A stretch of 64,000 bases of DNA from Lacinutrix mariniflava (GTDB taxonomy: Bacteria; Bacteroidota; Bacteroidia; Flavobacteriales; Flavobacteriaceae). A program made the translations under genes and the position numbers. The notes under the pieces are model-generated. The model ran no database searches. It saw only the letters and a list, made by a program, of their open reading frames with translations, and had not been told where the DNA came from. This document shows, in pieces, positions 56,501 through 64,000 of this stretch (positions are counted from its first letter, which is position 1; every line of letters begins with the position of its first letter). The stretch spans positions 992,001-1,056,000 of the forward strand of contig NZ_LIQG01000026.1 of assembly GCF_001418015.1 (NCBI RefSeq), written 5' to 3'.

Positions 56501-58922
56501 GGCTAAAGCTACTGGCTTGTTAGATGCTAATAATAACTTGTATGGCTACATAGGGACACTTATCGATATTACGGAACGTAGAGAGCATGAGGAGCAAGTT
56601 ATTCAAAACGAAAAGTATTTAAATAATATTATAAATACTATAGGTGATCCTGTTTTTGTAAAGAATGAGCAAAGCGAATTAATCCTTGTAAATGATGCGC
56701 TTTGTTCTATTTTTGGTCTTCCTAGGTCTGCTATTATTGGGAAAACATTAATGGAAAATATTGATCCCGAAGCAAGAGAGCGAGTATTAAATAATGAGAG
56801 AGAATTATTTTTAACAGGTATTGAAAATGTTACGGAGGAATCTGTGAGTTTAAATAAAACAACTAACGTCGTTCAAACTCTCTCTGCAAAAAAAACACGA
56901 TTTATAGATAGTAGTGGTAATAAGTTTTTAATTGGAGTAATAAGAGATCTTACAGAAAGTAAAAAAGTAGAGGAAGAAATAAGGATGGCACATCAACGCC
57001 TTACAACACATTTAAATAATTCACCACTAGCTATTGTTGAATGGAATAAGGATTTTTGTGTTACCAAATGGTCTGCGCAAGCTGAAATTATATTCGGTTG
57101 GAAAGAATCTGAAGCTATAGGAAAACAATTAGTAGATTTAAATTTAGTTTACGAAGAGGATATTCCTGCTACTGATGTTATTTCTAATGAGTTGAGAAGC
57201 GGTAAAGTAAAAAATAACAAGATCATTAATCGTAACAACACCAAAGAAGGAAAAGTTATTTATTGCCAATGGTATAATTCTGTTCTGCAAGCTCCAAATG
57301 GAGAAATAGAAACTGTTTTGTCTTTAATACAAGATGTTACGGAACGTGTTGAATCGGAAAAAAATATAAAAGAAAGTGAAGAGAAATTCTCCAAAGTATT
57401 TCAGTCAGACATAATAGGTTTTTCGATTGTAAATAAAGATCAAGTAAGAATAGAGGTTAATGATGCGATGGCGAAAATGCTAGAATCTACCCGAGAGCAT
57501 TTGATAGGTAAAACATTAGATGAAGCTAAAGTAGATGTTTTAGACGAGGCTTATTATAGTCAGAAAGTGAGATTGTCAGAAAAAGTATTCAAGGATGGCT
57601 TCCTAAGGAACGAATCGGTGAGTAGGACTTTAATAAGTGGAAAGAAAATGGATCTTTTAGTTTCGGTGGAAGCGCTTGATGTTGCAGGAGAGGCACATGC
57701 ACTGTTTGCTGTAATTGATAATACAGATAAGAAAAAAGTAGAAGAGGAGTTAAAAGAAAATGAAGAAAAATTCTCTAAAGCTTTTAATTCCAATGTTACT
57801 GGAAAAGCCATACTTAATAAAGAAAAAGTAATCGTTGAGGTAAACGAAGCATTGGCAAACATTGTTGGATTTAAAAGAGAGGAGATGTTGGGTAATACTG
57901 CAGAGGAAATTGGGTTATTCAATTTTAGCAGTCAAAATAACTTAGAAAATGAAAACAAGCTTTGGAGTGAGTTTAGTGAAAAAGGTTACGTATCAAATAT
58001 TGAATTAAAATACCTAATGCAATCCGGAATAGAGCTTTTTCTGTTAATCTCTTTGCAGTCACTTCAGTTAAATAATAAAGGTCATGTTTTAATTACTGTA
58101 ATCGATATAACTGAAAAGAAAAATAATGAGAGTGAACTAAAAAGATATAGAAACAATCTTGAAGAATTAGTAGAATTAAGAACTTTTGAACTAGAAAAAG
58201 AAAAGGTGAAAGCGCAGTCTGCAGATTTAATGAAATCCGCCTTTTTAGCAAACATGTCTCACGAATTAAGAACGCCTATGAACTCTATTATTGGGTTTAC
58301 GGGTATTCTATTAAAAGAGTTTGCAGGGCCATTAAATACAGAGCAGAAGAAGCAGTTAACTATGGTTAAAAATAGTGGGCAAAACTTGCTAGGGCTAATT
58401 AATGATGTTTTAGATATTTCTAAAATTGAGGCAGGGAAATTAAATGTGTCTATTTCTCCTTTTAATTATTTAACAACATTAAAAAATACTATTGACTTCT
58501 TATTGCCACAAGCCTCTAAAAAAGGACTTGTTATTAGTTCGGAAATAGCTGCAATAGACGTTACTTTAAATAGTGATGAGCGAAGGGTTGAACAAGTATT
58601 GCTAAACCTATTCTCGAATGCTATTAAATTTTCTAGTCAAGGAACTATTGTTGTAAAAGTAGATGTTATCGATAATGTGCTGGTAACGCAAATAATAGAT
58701 CAAGGTATAGGGATTGGTAAAAAAGACCTTAATAGATTGTTCCAGCCTTTTATTCAAGTAGACGATGGTTTAAATAGAAGTCATGAAGGTACAGGTTTGG
58801 GATTAGCAATTTGTAAAAGTTTGATAGAAAAATTAGAAGGGACAATTAGTGTAACAAGTAAATTAAAAAAAGGAAGTAATTTTACCTTTAAATTGCCATT
58901 AGAGCCTATTGAGAAGAAATAG
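53589..58922 (+). CDS. Membrane-anchored multi-PAS sensor histidine kinase
   Basis: This is a 1777-residue sensor kinase. Residues 1-235 contain about seven hydrophobic segments, a membrane sensor or anchor. Ten PAS domains follow: two divergent (about 263-495), four tandem near-identical copies (498-625, 626-751, 752-877, 878-1003), and four more divergent (about 1004-1505). A short coiled coil leads to HisKA, with the phospho-acceptor His1558 in ANMSHELRTPMNS, and an HATPase_c domain with N-box NLFSNAIKFS, G1 DQGIGIG and G2 GTGLGLAI. There is no receiver domain. The next two genes encode receivers, so the phosphoryl group probably passes to them. Signal unknown. Confidence 0.9.
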   Translation: MNAYTIVVVEFLLISSSILLLFKLRNLLGLAPLYLFLGAERYLQALSGTRISFTLFQEITIYPVSVVIFSSLLFAVLLIYIKEGASSARALILGVIISNLLLSALFGIANAQNLDAVESSFAFLINDKYFITGTILLLLDFLWLVVIYQFLISKISKRYFFFTLFISLLLVFISDTIIFNITLYYGSADFGNLLVGDFISKVFSALVFSSILYVYVKYIDNKKSDSSFIASQERDVFSIFRYEKKYLKVKAEKKQLKEELASQLETSLNSISDGFISLDTNWCYTYVNKKAAEILGRSPESLIGKNIWTEFPEGVGLPFYHKYYEAVETRETIYFEDYYEPLDMWFENRVYALPEGLTIYFTDITEKKKTDDKNQMLLSLIETSGDFVGLATLEGKPIYLNANGRKLIGLNVNEDLPGFIADVFPEEYQEKIVNEHMPNIFKKNKWSGEVEFRNLKTSDLIPIEMAGFLIKDKTTNKPIALGIVASNITKRKEAEERLVKSEKLFKGLTSKAPVGIYQTDTEGSCNYVNQRWSNYAGISFEEAMGYGWATAVHPDDEERILKEWNKYVLSDDSELETEFRFLRKKDNTILWVTVKTVETYDAQNKLYGYIGMAIDITDRKEAEEKLIKSEELFKRLSSNAPVAIFQTDKDGACNYVNNEWMQYSGFTFEEASGFGWSNTIHPEDKERVLREWDASIASGIEFKLDCRILHKNKTITWVSAKTVGLYNSNQELYGFVGMLLDITERIEAQENLIKSEQLFRRLSSNAPVGIYESNKDGTCNYVNEEWIKYSGLTFNESLGFGWSNAVHPGDRSRVMEEWEHAVSSGSELVSVFRLLKKNGEIKWVSAKTTSLYDSDSELYGYIGTVVDVTDRKEAEEKLINSEQLFRRLSSNAPVAIFQTDKNGVCSYVNKEWIKYSGISFEEAMGFGWSNAIHPEDRDRVLKIWEKAISTKTDYITDLRFLDKKGKTTWLSAKATGLLDANNNLYGYIGTLIDITERREHEEQVIQNEKYLNNIINTIGDPVFVKNEQSELILVNDALCSIFGLPRSAIIGKTLMENIDPEARERVLNNERELFLTGIENVTEESVSLNKTTNVVQTLSAKKTRFIDSSGNKFLIGVIRDLTESKKVEEEIRMAHQRLTTHLNNSPLAIVEWNKDFCVTKWSAQAEIIFGWKESEAIGKQLVDLNLVYEEDIPATDVISNELRSGKVKNNKIINRNNTKEGKVIYCQWYNSVLQAPNGEIETVLSLIQDVTERVESEKNIKESEEKFSKVFQSDIIGFSIVNKDQVRIEVNDAMAKMLESTREHLIGKTLDEAKVDVLDEAYYSQKVRLSEKVFKDGFLRNESVSRTLISGKKMDLLVSVEALDVAGEAHALFAVIDNTDKKKVEEELKENEEKFSKAFNSNVTGKAILNKEKVIVEVNEALANIVGFKREEMLGNTAEEIGLFNFSSQNNLENENKLWSEFSEKGYVSNIELKYLMQSGIELFLLISLQSLQLNNKGHVLITVIDITEKKNNESELKRYRNNLEELVELRTFELEKEKVKAQSADLMKSAFLANMSHELRTPMNSIIGFTGILLKEFAGPLNTEQKKQLTMVKNSGQNLLGLINDVLDISKIEAGKLNVSISPFNYLTTLKNTIDFLLPQASKKGLVISSEIAAIDVTLNSDERRVEQVLLNLFSNAIKFSSQGTIVVKVDVIDNVLVTQIIDQGIGIGKKDLNRLFQPFIQVDDGLNRSHEGTGLGLAICKSLIEKLEGTISVTSKLKKGSNFTFKLPLEPIEKK

Positions 58923-59008
58923 TTTAGAAAAAGCATAATGTTAAAATGTTTATAGTATTTTAGTGTAGTTAGAGGTTGATTTTCTGTTTGCTAAACACAT
59001 ATAAATTT

Positions 59009-59380
59009 ATGAAGCCAACAATTTTAATAATCGAAGATAACGAGCAGAATATGTATATGCTATCTTACCTGCTTACTAAGAGCAATTATAATGTAATTGA
59101 AGCATTTAATGGGTTAGATGGGTTTAGGTTGGCGCATGAAAATAATCCTGAAATTATTTTAATAGATATACATCTTCCAGATATGAACGGTTATGAAATA
59201 TGCAATAAATTAAGGCACAATGGTCTTCCTAAAGGTACTACAATAATAGCGGTAACATCTTATGCAATGAGTGGGGATAGAGAGAAGGCGATAGAGGCTG
59301 GTGCAAACGGTTATCTAGAAAAACCAATAAATCCAGAAACGTTTGTAAGCGAAATGGAAAATATCATTAAGAAGAAATAA
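59009..59380 (+). CDS. Single-domain response regulator
   Basis: A CheY-like receiver of 123 residues with no output domain. The acidic pocket is Glu9-Asp10, the phospho-acceptor is Asp53 in LIDIHLPDMNG, Thr83 follows, and Lys105 is in EKPINP. I start at ATG 59009 (MKPTILIIEDN); an upstream in-frame ATG at 58976 adds 11 residues without family resemblance. It lies 86 bases after the kinase gene and 2 bases before the next receiver protein, so it may shuttle phosphate between them. Confidence 0.9.
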   Translation: MKPTILIIEDNEQNMYMLSYLLTKSNYNVIEAFNGLDGFRLAHENNPEIILIDIHLPDMNGYEICNKLRHNGLPKGTTIIAVTSYAMSGDREKAIEAGANGYLEKPINPETFVSEMENIIKKK

Positions 59381-59382
59381 AA

Positions 59383-62300
59383 ATGACAAAAAAAACTATT
59401 TTAATAGTAGACGATACTTACGAGAACTTATACTTACTTCGAGTAATACTTGAAGAAGCGGGTTTTAATATTGTTGAGGCTGGAGACGGAAAAGAAGGGT
59501 TAAATAGGTTGTACGAGAACAGTAATGTAGATCTTATTATTTCAGATATTTTAATGCCTGTAATGGATGGGTATTTGTTTTGTCAAGCATGTAAAAAAGA
59601 AAATTTATTTAAAAAAATACCATTTGTTTTTTATACCTCAAATTACACAGAAAAGTTAGACGAAGATTTTGCGTTAAAATTAGGGGCAGCTCAGTTTTTA
59701 AGAAAACCAATCGAGCATGACGAGTTGCTTTCTACTGTAAACGATATTTTAAAAACGGTAAGAACGAAGCCAAAATATAATAAAAAAGTAAGAATCTCTG
59801 AAGATGAAGTTTTGAAGCTTTATAGCGAAAGACTTGTTAATAAGTTAGAACAGAAAAGTTTAGATTTAGGAAGAGAGATTGTAGAGCGTAAAAGAGCAGA
59901 GCAATTATTAATTAATAAAAACGAGATATTAGATTTAATTGCTCTAAATACACCTTTAAATAAGGTTTTTGAGCAATTATTATTAAACTATGAGTCTGTG
60001 CACCCAAGTTATTTTGGTGCTATTAGTTTGGTGGATGAAGAATGTAAGTTTCTCCTTTTGGCATCTGCACCATCATTGCCCAAATCATACAATTTGTCCG
60101 TAGCAGAATTAGTTATCGAAAATAATTCAGGTTCATGTCCTACTGCAGCTTTTACTAAAAAACCTGTAATAGTTAAAGACATAAGTATAGATAAGTTGTG
60201 GGTTAAACATAGAGATATAGCTCTAAGTCATGATTTAAAGTCGTGCTGGTCTATACCAATTTTATCGAAGAGTAATGCTATTCTAGGAACTTTTGCAATT
60301 TACAGTAAGTCTATAAGTACGCCTACTTTAGATGAAGTTCAAGAACTTAATTTTGCTGTAAGTTTGGCGAATATTGCAATAGAAAGGTATAGAATACTTG
60401 CTGAAATTAAAAAGAAAGATGAATCCTATAAGTCCTTAATAGATCAAGCAAGTGATTCTATAGTGTCCTATTCTTTAGATGGAACTATATACGATTTTAA
60501 TAAAGCAGCCTATCAAAATCTAGGGTATACCGAAAAAGAATTTTTAAAATTAAAAATTCAAGATTTTAATATTGGTGATATTGTTCAAGACCCAAATAAT
60601 CTTAAAAAAATACGTAATGGAGAAGCTGTAATTTCTTCCAGGCTATTTAAGTGTAAAGATAAATCTATTATAGATGTAGAGATATCTTCAAAATTACGAA
60701 AGGATGGGAGGATAGTTGCTATTGCTAGAGATATTACAGAGCGAAAAAAAGCAGAAGAAAAACTTAAAGAAAATGAATACTATTTAAGGCAATCTCAAAT
60801 AGTTGGTAACATAGGGTCTTATAACATAGATTTATTAGCAATGACTTGGGAAGGGTCTTTGGTTCTACATACTATTTTGGGAGTAAACCAGTCGTACGAG
60901 AAAACAGTTAAAAACTGGAATGATCGTGTTCATATAGACGAAAGAGAAGCAATACAAAATCATTTTGAATATTGTATTGAAAGTAATACGAGGTTTAATA
61001 AAGAATATAGACTTATAAAACTCGATACTAAAGAAGAGATATGGGTGCACGGTATTGGAGAATTGATTTTTAATAGTCAAGGTACTCCTGTAAGAATGAT
61101 TGGTACTATGCAAGATATTACTAATCGTAAGCATTCAGAAATTAAACTTTTAGAAAGCGAATATAATTTAAGGCAGTCTCAAGTAGTTGGTAATATCGGG
61201 TCTTATGTTATAGACATAAGTACCATGACTTGGGAAGGCTCTGTTGTGTTATTTAATATTTTTGGTATTGATCAAAATGATCAATCTTATTTAAAGACGA
61301 TGGACAGTTGGGAAGAGCGCATGCATCCGGATGACAGAGAAGGAGTATTAGGTTATTTTGAATATTGTGTAGTAAACAATAAAAAATTCAACAAGGAATA
61401 TAGAGTTTTAAAGCTAAAGTCTAATGAGGAGATTTGGGTACATGGTATAGGAGAGTTGCTTTTTGATGCCAAAGGGAATTCTATAAAAATGATTGGAACA
61501 ATACAAGATATTACAGATAGAAAACGATCAGAAATAAAACTTTTAGAAAGTGAGTATAGTTTAAGACAATCTCAAGTGGTTGCAGGTATTGGGTCTTATG
61601 TCGTAGATTTAAAAACTGGTAATTGGGAGAGCTCCACTGTGTTAGATAAAATTTATGGCATAAATGAAACTTACGTAAAAACAAGCAAAAGTTGGAGTGA
61701 CCTTATTTGTCCCAGTCAAAAAGAAAAGACTGAAAACCATTATGAGTATTGTGTTTTAAATAGAAAAAAAATTAACATAGAATACAAAATATTAAAAGCA
61801 GATACTAAAGCAGAGGTTTGGGTACATGCTAATGGAGAGTTGCTTTTCGATGATCATGCAAATCCTGTTAAAATAATTGGAACCACACAGGATATTACAG
61901 AGCGTAAAAATGCAGAAGTAAAACTTCAAGAAAGTGAATATAATTTGAGGCAATCTCAAGCCGTTGCTAGTATAGGGTCTTATACAGTCGACTTGAATAC
62001 GATGACTTGGGAGGGTTCTATGGTGCTGTATGGTATTTTTGGTATAGATGAATCGTATGAGAAATCTGTCGAAAGTTGGGGAGATCTTATTCATCCAGAT
62101 GAAAGAGAGGAGATGCTAGGTTACTTGGCAAATGGAGTAAAGAGTAAGTTTAGATTCAATAAGGCATATAGAGTTTTAAAGTTTAATACCAAAGAAGAAA
62201 TTTGGGTTCATGGTGTAGGAGAGTTGATTTATGATGCCGAAGGAAATGCAGTAAAACTAATTGGTACCATGCAGGATGTTACCAAGAGAAAGCAATCCGA

Positions 62301-64000
62301 AATCAAGCTACAACAAAGTGAGAAATCGCTGTTAATTGCTCAAGAAATCGCAAAAATAGGGAGTTTTAATTTGAGTGTAAAAGAGTTGTTAGGGGAAACC
62401 TCGGTTACTTTTAATCAAATTATTGGTGTAGATAGTGATACCGATGTAGATTTTGATCTTTGGAAAACAATAGTGCATCCTGATGATAGAGCTCTCATTA
62501 AAAAAAATGTATTCGCAAGTCTTGAGCTTAATCAAAAATTTGATTTAGAATATAGAATTATCTCCAAAATAGATAAGCAGTTAAAATGGATTCATGGTTT
62601 GGGTGAAGTGGTTTATGTAGATGGAATTGCTGTAAGTTTCTTCGGTACTATTCAGGATATTACCGAACGTAAAAGTATAGCGTTAGATTTAAAAGTTGCT
62701 AACGAATTTTCTTCAGGCCTTTTGCAGTCAATGAGCGAAGGATTAATTGCTATAAATTTAGAATCAGAAATAATTAGTGTCAATCCGTCGTTTTGTAAAA
62801 TGACAGGTTTTACAGAGGAAGAATTAATAGGAGTTAAGCGTCCATATCCATTTTTGCCACCCGAATTAAAAGAAGCAAACAGTAGGCGATATAAACTGTT
62901 AATAGAAGGGAAGAATGAAAAGAGTTACGAAAACACTTATATGCGTAAAAACGGGATTCGTTTCCCGGTACATGTTTTAATTTCAAGTACTTATGATGAG
63001 AATGGTGTAAAAACGGCAAACTTTGCTACAGTGCAAGATATTACAGAGCGTAAAAAAGCAGAAATAGACTTAAATCTAGCAAAAGAATTTAATGATAAGC
63101 TTGTTATGTCTATGCAAGAAGGCTTGATTATTCTCGATACGTCTGGTAGAATTGTAAAAGTAAACGATTCGTTATGTGCGATTTTAGGGTATTCAGAAGA
63201 AGAACTTATCGGTCTTAATATACCGTATCCATTTGCAAAAGAGGAAGATTACGAGGCAATGTCAAAAATCGATGCAAAAATAGCCAAAGGAGAGGCGCCG
63301 TCATTCCAGTTTGAGTTTATTAGAAAAAATGGAGAAACATTTCTTGCTTCGTTTTTAACAGGAAGTATTAAGGATGATAAAGGAGAGATTATAGCTTTAT
63401 TTGGTACAATGAAAGATGTTTCTGAAGAAGAGCGGGCTAAAACTGTTTTGCAGAATAATGCGAAAAAATCATTAGAGAGAAAAAATGTTATTATCGAATT
63501 GGCAGGTTTAGTTGGGACAGATTATAAAGAAGCCTTAAACGAAATTACGGCACTTTCGGCAAAAACTTTAAATGTTGAAAGAGGAAGTATTTTAAAGTTT
63601 AACAAAGATAATACAGAAATGTTTTGTGAAAAACTATACACGAAAAACAGTGATGATTATCAAAGTGGGCAGGTGTATTCTAAAATAAATAATGACCAGT
63701 TTTTTGATGCTTTAAGTAATAATAAAATAGTAGCAGCCTCAGATGCTGTCAATCATGAGCTTTCTAAAGGTTTTGTAGAAGATTATCTTAAGCCATTAAA
63801 TATAAAATCTAAATTAAGTATTCCAATTCAAGGTATAGATGAGGTGTATGGAATTTTATGTTTTGAAGAAGTTGGTGCTATACATGTTTGGACTACAGAT
63901 GAAGAGGAGTTTGCAACTTCGATTGCTAATTTGGTGTCCTTAATGATTCAGAGTTCAGAAAGAAAATTAGCAGAAAAAGCGTCTATTGTTGCAAACAATC
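59383..64000 (+). CDS. REC-GAF-multi-PAS-GAF signalling protein, 3'-truncated by the window
   Basis: The frame opens at ATG 59383 and has no stop before the window ends, giving at least 1539 residues. Receiver domain 1-120 has Asp55 (SDILMPVMDGY) and Lys108. A GAF-like domain follows at about 183-340 and a PAS at about 345-460. Five similar PAS units start with (L)xESEYxLRQSQ at residues 461, 589, 720, 848 and 976. Two more PAS occupy about 1101-1350 and a second GAF about 1365-1525. Given the design, kinase domains are likely beyond base 64000, which would make this a hybrid kinase receiving phosphate from the gene at 53589. The end is unseen. No membrane segment is visible, so it is cytoplasmic. 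Confidence 0.85.
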   Translation, partial: MTKKTILIVDDTYENLYLLRVILEEAGFNIVEAGDGKEGLNRLYENSNVDLIISDILMPVMDGYLFCQACKKENLFKKIPFVFYTSNYTEKLDEDFALKLGAAQFLRKPIEHDELLSTVNDILKTVRTKPKYNKKVRISEDEVLKLYSERLVNKLEQKSLDLGREIVERKRAEQLLINKNEILDLIALNTPLNKVFEQLLLNYESVHPSYFGAISLVDEECKFLLLASAPSLPKSYNLSVAELVIENNSGSCPTAAFTKKPVIVKDISIDKLWVKHRDIALSHDLKSCWSIPILSKSNAILGTFAIYSKSISTPTLDEVQELNFAVSLANIAIERYRILAEIKKKDESYKSLIDQASDSIVSYSLDGTIYDFNKAAYQNLGYTEKEFLKLKIQDFNIGDIVQDPNNLKKIRNGEAVISSRLFKCKDKSIIDVEISSKLRKDGRIVAIARDITERKKAEEKLKENEYYLRQSQIVGNIGSYNIDLLAMTWEGSLVLHTILGVNQSYEKTVKNWNDRVHIDEREAIQNHFEYCIESNTRFNKEYRLIKLDTKEEIWVHGIGELIFNSQGTPVRMIGTMQDITNRKHSEIKLLESEYNLRQSQVVGNIGSYVIDISTMTWEGSVVLFNIFGIDQNDQSYLKTMDSWEERMHPDDREGVLGYFEYCVVNNKKFNKEYRVLKLKSNEEIWVHGIGELLFDAKGNSIKMIGTIQDITDRKRSEIKLLESEYSLRQSQVVAGIGSYVVDLKTGNWESSTVLDKIYGINETYVKTSKSWSDLICPSQKEKTENHYEYCVLNRKKINIEYKILKADTKAEVWVHANGELLFDDHANPVKIIGTTQDITERKNAEVKLQESEYNLRQSQAVASIGSYTVDLNTMTWEGSMVLYGIFGIDESYEKSVESWGDLIHPDEREEMLGYLANGVKSKFRFNKAYRVLKFNTKEEIWVHGVGELIYDAEGNAVKLIGTMQDVTKRKQSEIKLQQSEKSLLIAQEIAKIGSFNLSVKELLGETSVTFNQIIGVDSDTDVDFDLWKTIVHPDDRALIKKNVFASLELNQKFDLEYRIISKIDKQLKWIHGLGEVVYVDGIAVSFFGTIQDITERKSIALDLKVANEFSSGLLQSMSEGLIAINLESEIISVNPSFCKMTGFTEEELIGVKRPYPFLPPELKEANSRRYKLLIEGKNEKSYENTYMRKNGIRFPVHVLISSTYDENGVKTANFATVQDITERKKAEIDLNLAKEFNDKLVMSMQEGLIILDTSGRIVKVNDSLCAILGYSEEELIGLNIPYPFAKEEDYEAMSKIDAKIAKGEAPSFQFEFIRKNGETFLASFLTGSIKDDKGEIIALFGTMKDVSEEERAKTVLQNNAKKSLERKNVIIELAGLVGTDYKEALNEITALSAKTLNVERGSILKFNKDNTEMFCEKLYTKNSDDYQSGQVYSKINNDQFFDALSNNKIVAASDAVNHELSKGFVEDYLKPLNIKSKLSIPIQGIDEVYGILCFEEVGAIHVWTTDEEEFATSIANLVSLMIQSSERKLAEKASIVANN

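Overview
The window is a stretch of chromosome from an AT-rich member of the Bacteroidota, almost certainly Flavobacteriaceae. Evidence for this: start codons mostly lack Shine-Dalgarno sequences, a few candidate promoters fit the Bacteroidota TTTG / TAnnTTTG pattern, the TamA-like protein carries a lipoprotein signal, the arginine cluster has the form argG-argC-proC-argD-argF-argB-argE-argH, and short palindromic intergenic repeats are common. I see no rRNA, tRNA, CRISPR array, prophage or insertion sequence.

Layout. 1-7.8 kb: the end of a cation:proton antiporter, then purine catabolism. This comprises xdhC, an unidentified membrane protein and a THEP1-like NTPase on the plus strand, and xdhB, xdhA and guanine deaminase on the minus strand. 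7.9-15.3 kb (minus): a tamB-tamA pair for outer-membrane biogenesis. 15.5-24.3 kb (plus): the branched-chain amino acid operon ilvD-ilvB-ilvN-ilvC-ilvA followed by a GapN-type aldehyde dehydrogenase. 24.4-35.1 kb (plus): a nearly complete arginine cluster headed by a GNAT acyltransferase, with two proC paralogues. 35.2-41.2 kb (minus): glutamate synthase gltB-gltD. 41.6-44.3 kb (plus): porin, P-II protein and ammonium transporter. 44.6-51.7 kb (minus): leuA-leuC-leuD-leuB-ppc. 51.8-64 kb (plus): an unidentified helical protein, then a very large PAS-array histidine kinase, a single-domain response regulator, and a REC-GAF-PAS-GAF protein that runs off the window.

How the parts fit. Ammonium enters through Amt under P-II control, GltBD makes glutamate, and glutamate feeds the arginine, ilv and leu pathways. 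PEP carboxylase (oxaloacetate) and GapN (probable NADPH) sit inside or beside the biosynthetic operons and could supply carbon skeletons and reductant.

The most interesting signals are regulatory. A 10-residue reading frame, MSLPTRRRRR, lies 235 bases upstream of the arginine cluster and looks like an arginine-sensing leader peptide. A 16-residue frame containing LVVI lies 263 bases upstream of ilvD and may be its branched-chain counterpart. Between the GNAT gene and argG there are exactly four 59-bp tandem units. Each ends in a strong Shine-Dalgarno, and each contains two micro-reading-frames linked by TAATG, so they form a chain of micro-cistrons leading into argG. I know of no described system with this layout, but I could not search databases.
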